A stretch of 35,195 nucleotides of DNA. It comes from Lachnospiraceae bacterium (lineage in GTDB: Bacteria > Bacillota > Clostridia > Lachnospirales > Lachnospiraceae). Numbering within the stretch: position 1 is the stretch's first letter; every line of letters starts with the position of its first letter. The notes under the pieces are model-generated. The model saw nothing but the letters and a program-made list of their open reading frames with translations. It had not been told where the DNA came from and did no database searches. Where the stretch lies: NCBI GenBank assembly GCA_021199235.1, contig JAJQIL010000030.1, forward strand, positions 1-35,195. The letters are read 5' to 3'. The position numbers and the translations under genes were made by a program. Shown here one piece after another: positions 32,016 to 35,195 of the stretch.

Positions 32016-33452
32016 ATGAAAATATTTCACCTGTCAGACTTACACATCGGCCTGAAGCTTTTGAACCGGGATCTTCGGGAGGATCAGGAGTATATTTTGC
32101 ATCAGATTACGGAAATCGCGCGGCGGGAAATCCCGGATGCAGTGGTGATTGCCGGGGATATTTATGATAAGGCAGTGCCGTCCGCGGAGGCGGTGGAGGT
32201 GTTTGACCGCTTCATCGGGGAACTGCGGGAAGCGGTTCCGGAGGCGGTTATCATGATGATCAGCGGCAACCATGACAGTGCTTCGCGGGTGAACTGTTTT
32301 CGGAGCGTGCTTTCCAGACAGAAGCTGTATATGGTTGGACAGCCGCCGCGTACGGAAGAGGAATGCATCGAACAGGTGACGTGTACGGACGAGTATGGGG
32401 AAGTGCACTTTTACCTGCTGCCGTTTGTAAAGCCGTCGATGGTGAAAGGGATCGTCGGCGTTGATGAAAACGGGAACAATCTTTCTTATGAGGAATCCAT
32501 ACGAAGGCTGATCGCGCGGGAGAATATTGATAAAAGTGCGAGGAACGTTCTGGTCAGCCACCAATTCTACCTTCCGGCTTCTGCAGAGAAGTGCATCGAT
32601 ATGGAGGAGAGCCGCGCATTAGAAGATTTTGATTCGCAAAATTTTGATTCGCAAAATAGCGCAGCCAGCGTCTCCGGTCAAAGTTTGTGGACAGGAGTTG
32701 AGCGCATGGATTCGGAAATTCAGACAGTCGGCAATGTGGATGCGGTGTCAGCAGATGTGATCGACTGCTTTGATTATGCGGTGCTTGGCCATCTTCACAA
32801 GCCGATGAAGGTGGGAAGCGAGAGGATTCGTTACTGCGGGACGCCGCTGGCGTGCTCCGTCAGTGAGGCCGGGCAGGAAAAAGGAATTGTTGTGGTAGAG
32901 CTGGGCGGGAAAGGCATGTCGGTCAGTGCAAAAAACACAAAGGATGACGCGGAGAGTTCTGCCTGCGGGGAAAATGCCTCTTCGACAGATTCGGAGCGTG
33001 CGGAAATCCGGATTTCAACAATTCCCCTAAGGCCGCTTCGTGAGGTACGCGTGATCCGCGGGACACTGGAGAAGGTGCTGCAGCAGTCCTGTCAGGACTA
33101 TGTGACGGTCGTTCTGACGGACAAGACAGACCTGGAAGTGATCGATATGCAGGAGCGGCTGCGCCTTGCGTTTCCGAATTTGCTGGAAATTCGCCGGGAG
33201 ACGGTGCGCACGGCGGATTATGACTATGATTACGGCGACGGCTGGTCGGCGGATTCCACGCCGGATCCCTATGAGCTTTGCTGCGCGTTTCTGAAGGATA
33301 TGGATGACGCGGAAAAAGATATCCTGCGCGATGTGATCCGCACGGTGACGGAAGCGTCTGCAGGAGAAACGCTGACAGAACCTGCGACAAAATCTGTGAC
33401 AGAACCGTCTTCGTTACGATCGCGGAAGCTGCCGGAAGGGGGCGACTTATGA
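32016..33452 (+). CDS. sbcD: Exonuclease subunit SbcD (Mre11-like)
   Basis: The Mn-dependent nuclease subunit of SbcCD, which trims DNA ends and opens hairpins and palindromes. Metal ligands are visible: SDLHIG (D8, H10), VIAGDIYD (D48), SGNHDS (N85, H86), VSHQF (H182) and LGHLHKP (H259, H261). At 478 residues it is longer than the usual 380-410 because of low-complexity insertions at about 203-235 (with DFDSQN repeated in tandem), about 305-330 (Ser/Glu/Ala-rich), and an acidic C-terminal tail. Its stop overlaps the sbcC start as ATGA, so the genes are coupled. An AT-rich stretch lies upstream without a clear promoter. Confidence 0.95.
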   Translation: MKIFHLSDLHIGLKLLNRDLREDQEYILHQITEIARREIPDAVVIAGDIYDKAVPSAEAVEVFDRFIGELREAVPEAVIMMISGNHDSASRVNCFRSVLSRQKLYMVGQPPRTEEECIEQVTCTDEYGEVHFYLLPFVKPSMVKGIVGVDENGNNLSYEESIRRLIARENIDKSARNVLVSHQFYLPASAEKCIDMEESRALEDFDSQNFDSQNSAASVSGQSLWTGVERMDSEIQTVGNVDAVSADVIDCFDYAVLGHLHKPMKVGSERIRYCGTPLACSVSEAGQEKGIVVVELGGKGMSVSAKNTKDDAESSACGENASSTDSERAEIRISTIPLRPLREVRVIRGTLEKVLQQSCQDYVTVVLTDKTDLEVIDMQERLRLAFPNLLEIRRETVRTADYDYDYGDGWSADSTPDPYELCCAFLKDMDDAEKDILRDVIRTVTEASAGETLTEPATKSVTEPSSLRSRKLPEGGDL

Positions 33453-35195
33453 GACCGATCACACTGACAATGCGGGCCTTTGGCTCCTATGGCGAACAGA
33501 CCACGATCTGCTTTGACGGGCTGAATCAGAATCTGTTTCTGATCACGGGGGACACCGGAGCCGGGAAAACGACGATTTTTGACGCAATCGTTTTTGCGCT
33601 GTACGGGGAGACAGGCTCGTCTGCCAATAAAAAAGACGGGGTTGTGCTGCAGAGCCAGTTCACTGCGTATGACCGGGAGCCGTTTGTGGAACTGACCTTT
33701 TCGGAGCAAAATGATCGCGGAAATAGAGCAGCTGATTTTTCAGAAGGATCGCGTGAGGGTTCTTTATATAAAGTGCGTCGTGTACCCCGTCATCTGCGCC
33801 TGCTGACGCGCGGCGCGGGGAAGGGGTTAGCTGCCCGCGAGGTGACCGGCAGTGTTTCCCTGACCATGCCGGACGGCACGGAATATCCATCGAAGGAGAC
33901 GGACAAAAAGCTGGAGGAAATCGTCGGACTGACGAAAGCGCAGTTCATGCAGGTCGCCATGATCGCGCAGGGCGAATTCATGGAACTCCTCCGGGCGAAG
34001 TCGGACGATAAAAAGGTGATTTTCCGCAAGCTGTTTCATACGGACCTTTATCAGAAGATTGAGGATGAGCTGGGAAAACGGAAAAAAGAGAAGGAAAAGG
34101 AAATTGATTCAATCCGCACGGTTTGCAGGACGGAGGCGGCGCATTTAAGAGTTCCGGACGGATATGAAAAGGAACCGGAGATTTTGCGGCTGCAAAAGCA
34201 GGTGACGGACGGAAATATGACTTCGCTTGACCTGTTTCTGGAGGCTCTGGACGAGCTGTGCGCGTATCTCGAAATGAAGCACAAAGAGGCGAAGAAGCGG
34301 CAGGAGGAAACGGCGGCCAATGAAAAGGAGAAACGGGAATCATACACAAATGCGCAGAACCTTGCGCAGACCTTCGGCCGGTTGGAAGCAGCCGAAAAGG
34401 AGCTGGCCGGATACGAAAAGCAGGCAGAGGAAATGGAAGAAAAGAAAGCGCTCATTGCGAATCTGCGGGCGGCTTTTGAAATCCGCGGTGATTATCGGCT
34501 CTTTCGTGATGCAGCTGATGCAGCAGACGCGGCTGAAAAAAGCCTGGAAAAGTTAAGAGACGTCCTTCCTGACCAGGAAACGCTTGTGCAGAAATGCGCG
34601 GCAGCGCAGGATAAACAGCAGGCGCTTTTAAAGGAGGCGCAGGAGAGCGCCGCCCGCACGGAAGAACGCGTCAGCAAGACTCTGGAAATCCTGCAAAAAC
34701 AGGCGGACGCAGACGCGCAGATCCTGAGAGATGAGAGGGCGTTGAAAAAGGCGGAGCAGGATGAGGCGAAAGCTCTGCTTGCTCTTGAACAATTTAATAA
34801 GAAGGAACAGCTTTGGAGGGAGCAGGAAGCCATACTTGCCGATACGCCGGAAAAGCTGGTGCTTTATCAGGGACGCCGGGAAGCACTGTCCCGTTTTGCC
34901 GACCATCTGAGTGCGGTGAAAAAGCTTCGGAAAGAAGAAATTTCTCAGAGACGGGCCTGTGAGCAGGCACAACAGGACTATACGAAAGCAGACGCAGCCT
35001 ATCGGAGAACGAGAGCGGAGTATGAACAGGTTCGCGCGACATTTCTGGATGCGCAGGCCGGAGTCCTTGCGCGCAGTCTGGTGGACGGCGAGCCCTGCCC
35101 TGTGTGCGGCTCACGGGAGCATCCGCACCCGGCGGTGATCATGCCGTTATCCCGTCGCACAGGCTCACTCGACGCAGCGGATTCATCCGGCCGGG
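33449..35195 (+). CDS. sbcC: Exonuclease subunit SbcC (Rad50-like), cut by the right edge
   Basis: The SMC-like ATPase subunit of SbcCD. The visible 582 residues start MRPITLTMRAFGSYGEQTTI, with Walker A GDTGAGKT (34-41), a Q-loop region QVAMIAQGEFMELLRAKSDD, and then a long heptad-rich coiled coil with many Glu, Lys and Ala. The zinc hook CPVC (C550, C553) appears near the right edge, so about half the protein is present and the second coiled coil, signature motif and Walker B lie outside. Translation is coupled to sbcD by ATGA. Confidence 0.95.
   Translation, partial: MRPITLTMRAFGSYGEQTTICFDGLNQNLFLITGDTGAGKTTIFDAIVFALYGETGSSANKKDGVVLQSQFTAYDREPFVELTFSEQNDRGNRAADFSEGSREGSLYKVRRVPRHLRLLTRGAGKGLAAREVTGSVSLTMPDGTEYPSKETDKKLEEIVGLTKAQFMQVAMIAQGEFMELLRAKSDDKKVIFRKLFHTDLYQKIEDELGKRKKEKEKEIDSIRTVCRTEAAHLRVPDGYEKEPEILRLQKQVTDGNMTSLDLFLEALDELCAYLEMKHKEAKKRQEETAANEKEKRESYTNAQNLAQTFGRLEAAEKELAGYEKQAEEMEEKKALIANLRAAFEIRGDYRLFRDAADAADAAEKSLEKLRDVLPDQETLVQKCAAAQDKQQALLKEAQESAARTEERVSKTLEILQKQADADAQILRDERALKKAEQDEAKALLALEQFNKKEQLWREQEAILADTPEKLVLYQGRREALSRFADHLSAVKKLRKEEISQRRACEQAQQDYTKADAAYRRTRAEYEQVRATFLDAQAGVLARSLVDGEPCPVCGSREHPHPAVIMPLSRRTGSLDAADSSGR

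Overview
The window looks like an accessory region of a Gram-positive Clostridia chromosome, most likely Lachnospiraceae. The grounds are strong AGGAGG-type ribosome binding sites, canonical TTGACA-N17-TATTAT promoters, an oxygen-sensitive class III ribonucleotide reductase, and a LarB / HAD phosphatase / SbcCD neighbourhood. The family assignment is an inference from gene content, not a measurement.

Positions 1-18906 hold the right-hand part of a type III CRISPR-Cas locus; the left edge cuts it, and no cas10 is in view. The order is: a TIGR03986-type RAMP protein that looks N-terminally incomplete, cas6, a Csx1/Csx2-type CARF-HEPN ribonuclease, CRISPR array 1 (20 full repeats plus a degenerate one), a 3 kb islet of very small genes and decayed duplicates, CRISPR array 2 (38 repeats), a DUF6431 gene, a second CARF-HEPN protein of the TIGR02710 type, cas1, cas2, and a 977-residue fusion of a reverse transcriptase to an archaeo-eukaryotic primase (AEP/CAPP) domain. 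Both arrays read rightward from near-identical leaders that carry a sigma-A promoter and a 22 bp perfect palindrome. Several spacers, read on the strand a crRNA would bind, look like coding mRNA. Two pairs of spacers encode the same peptide there with only synonymous differences, and two spacers span a Shine-Dalgarno plus ATG. This fits an RNA-targeting type III system whose adaptation module can copy RNA.

Positions 18949-28547 hold nrdD, whose promoter is almost the same as the CRISPR leader promoter, and four ATPase genes with C-terminal PD-(D/E)XK-like regions (AAA_14/DUF4143, ATPase_2/DUF234 and two AAA-ATPase-like/PDDEXK_9). A scrambled remnant of one of them lies just after nrdD.

Positions 28555-35195 look like ordinary chromosome: a DapF-family protein that has lost both catalytic cysteines, larB, a HAD phosphatase, a probable type I toxin gene interrupted in frame by a structured repeat, sbcD, and the start of sbcC, which runs off the right edge. 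Several of these proteins carry low-complexity insertions.

Inferred working model: Cas6 cuts the array transcripts, the effector outside the left edge uses the crRNAs, the two CARF-HEPN RNases answer cyclic oligoadenylate, and Cas1-Cas2 with the RT-primase fusion acquire new spacers.
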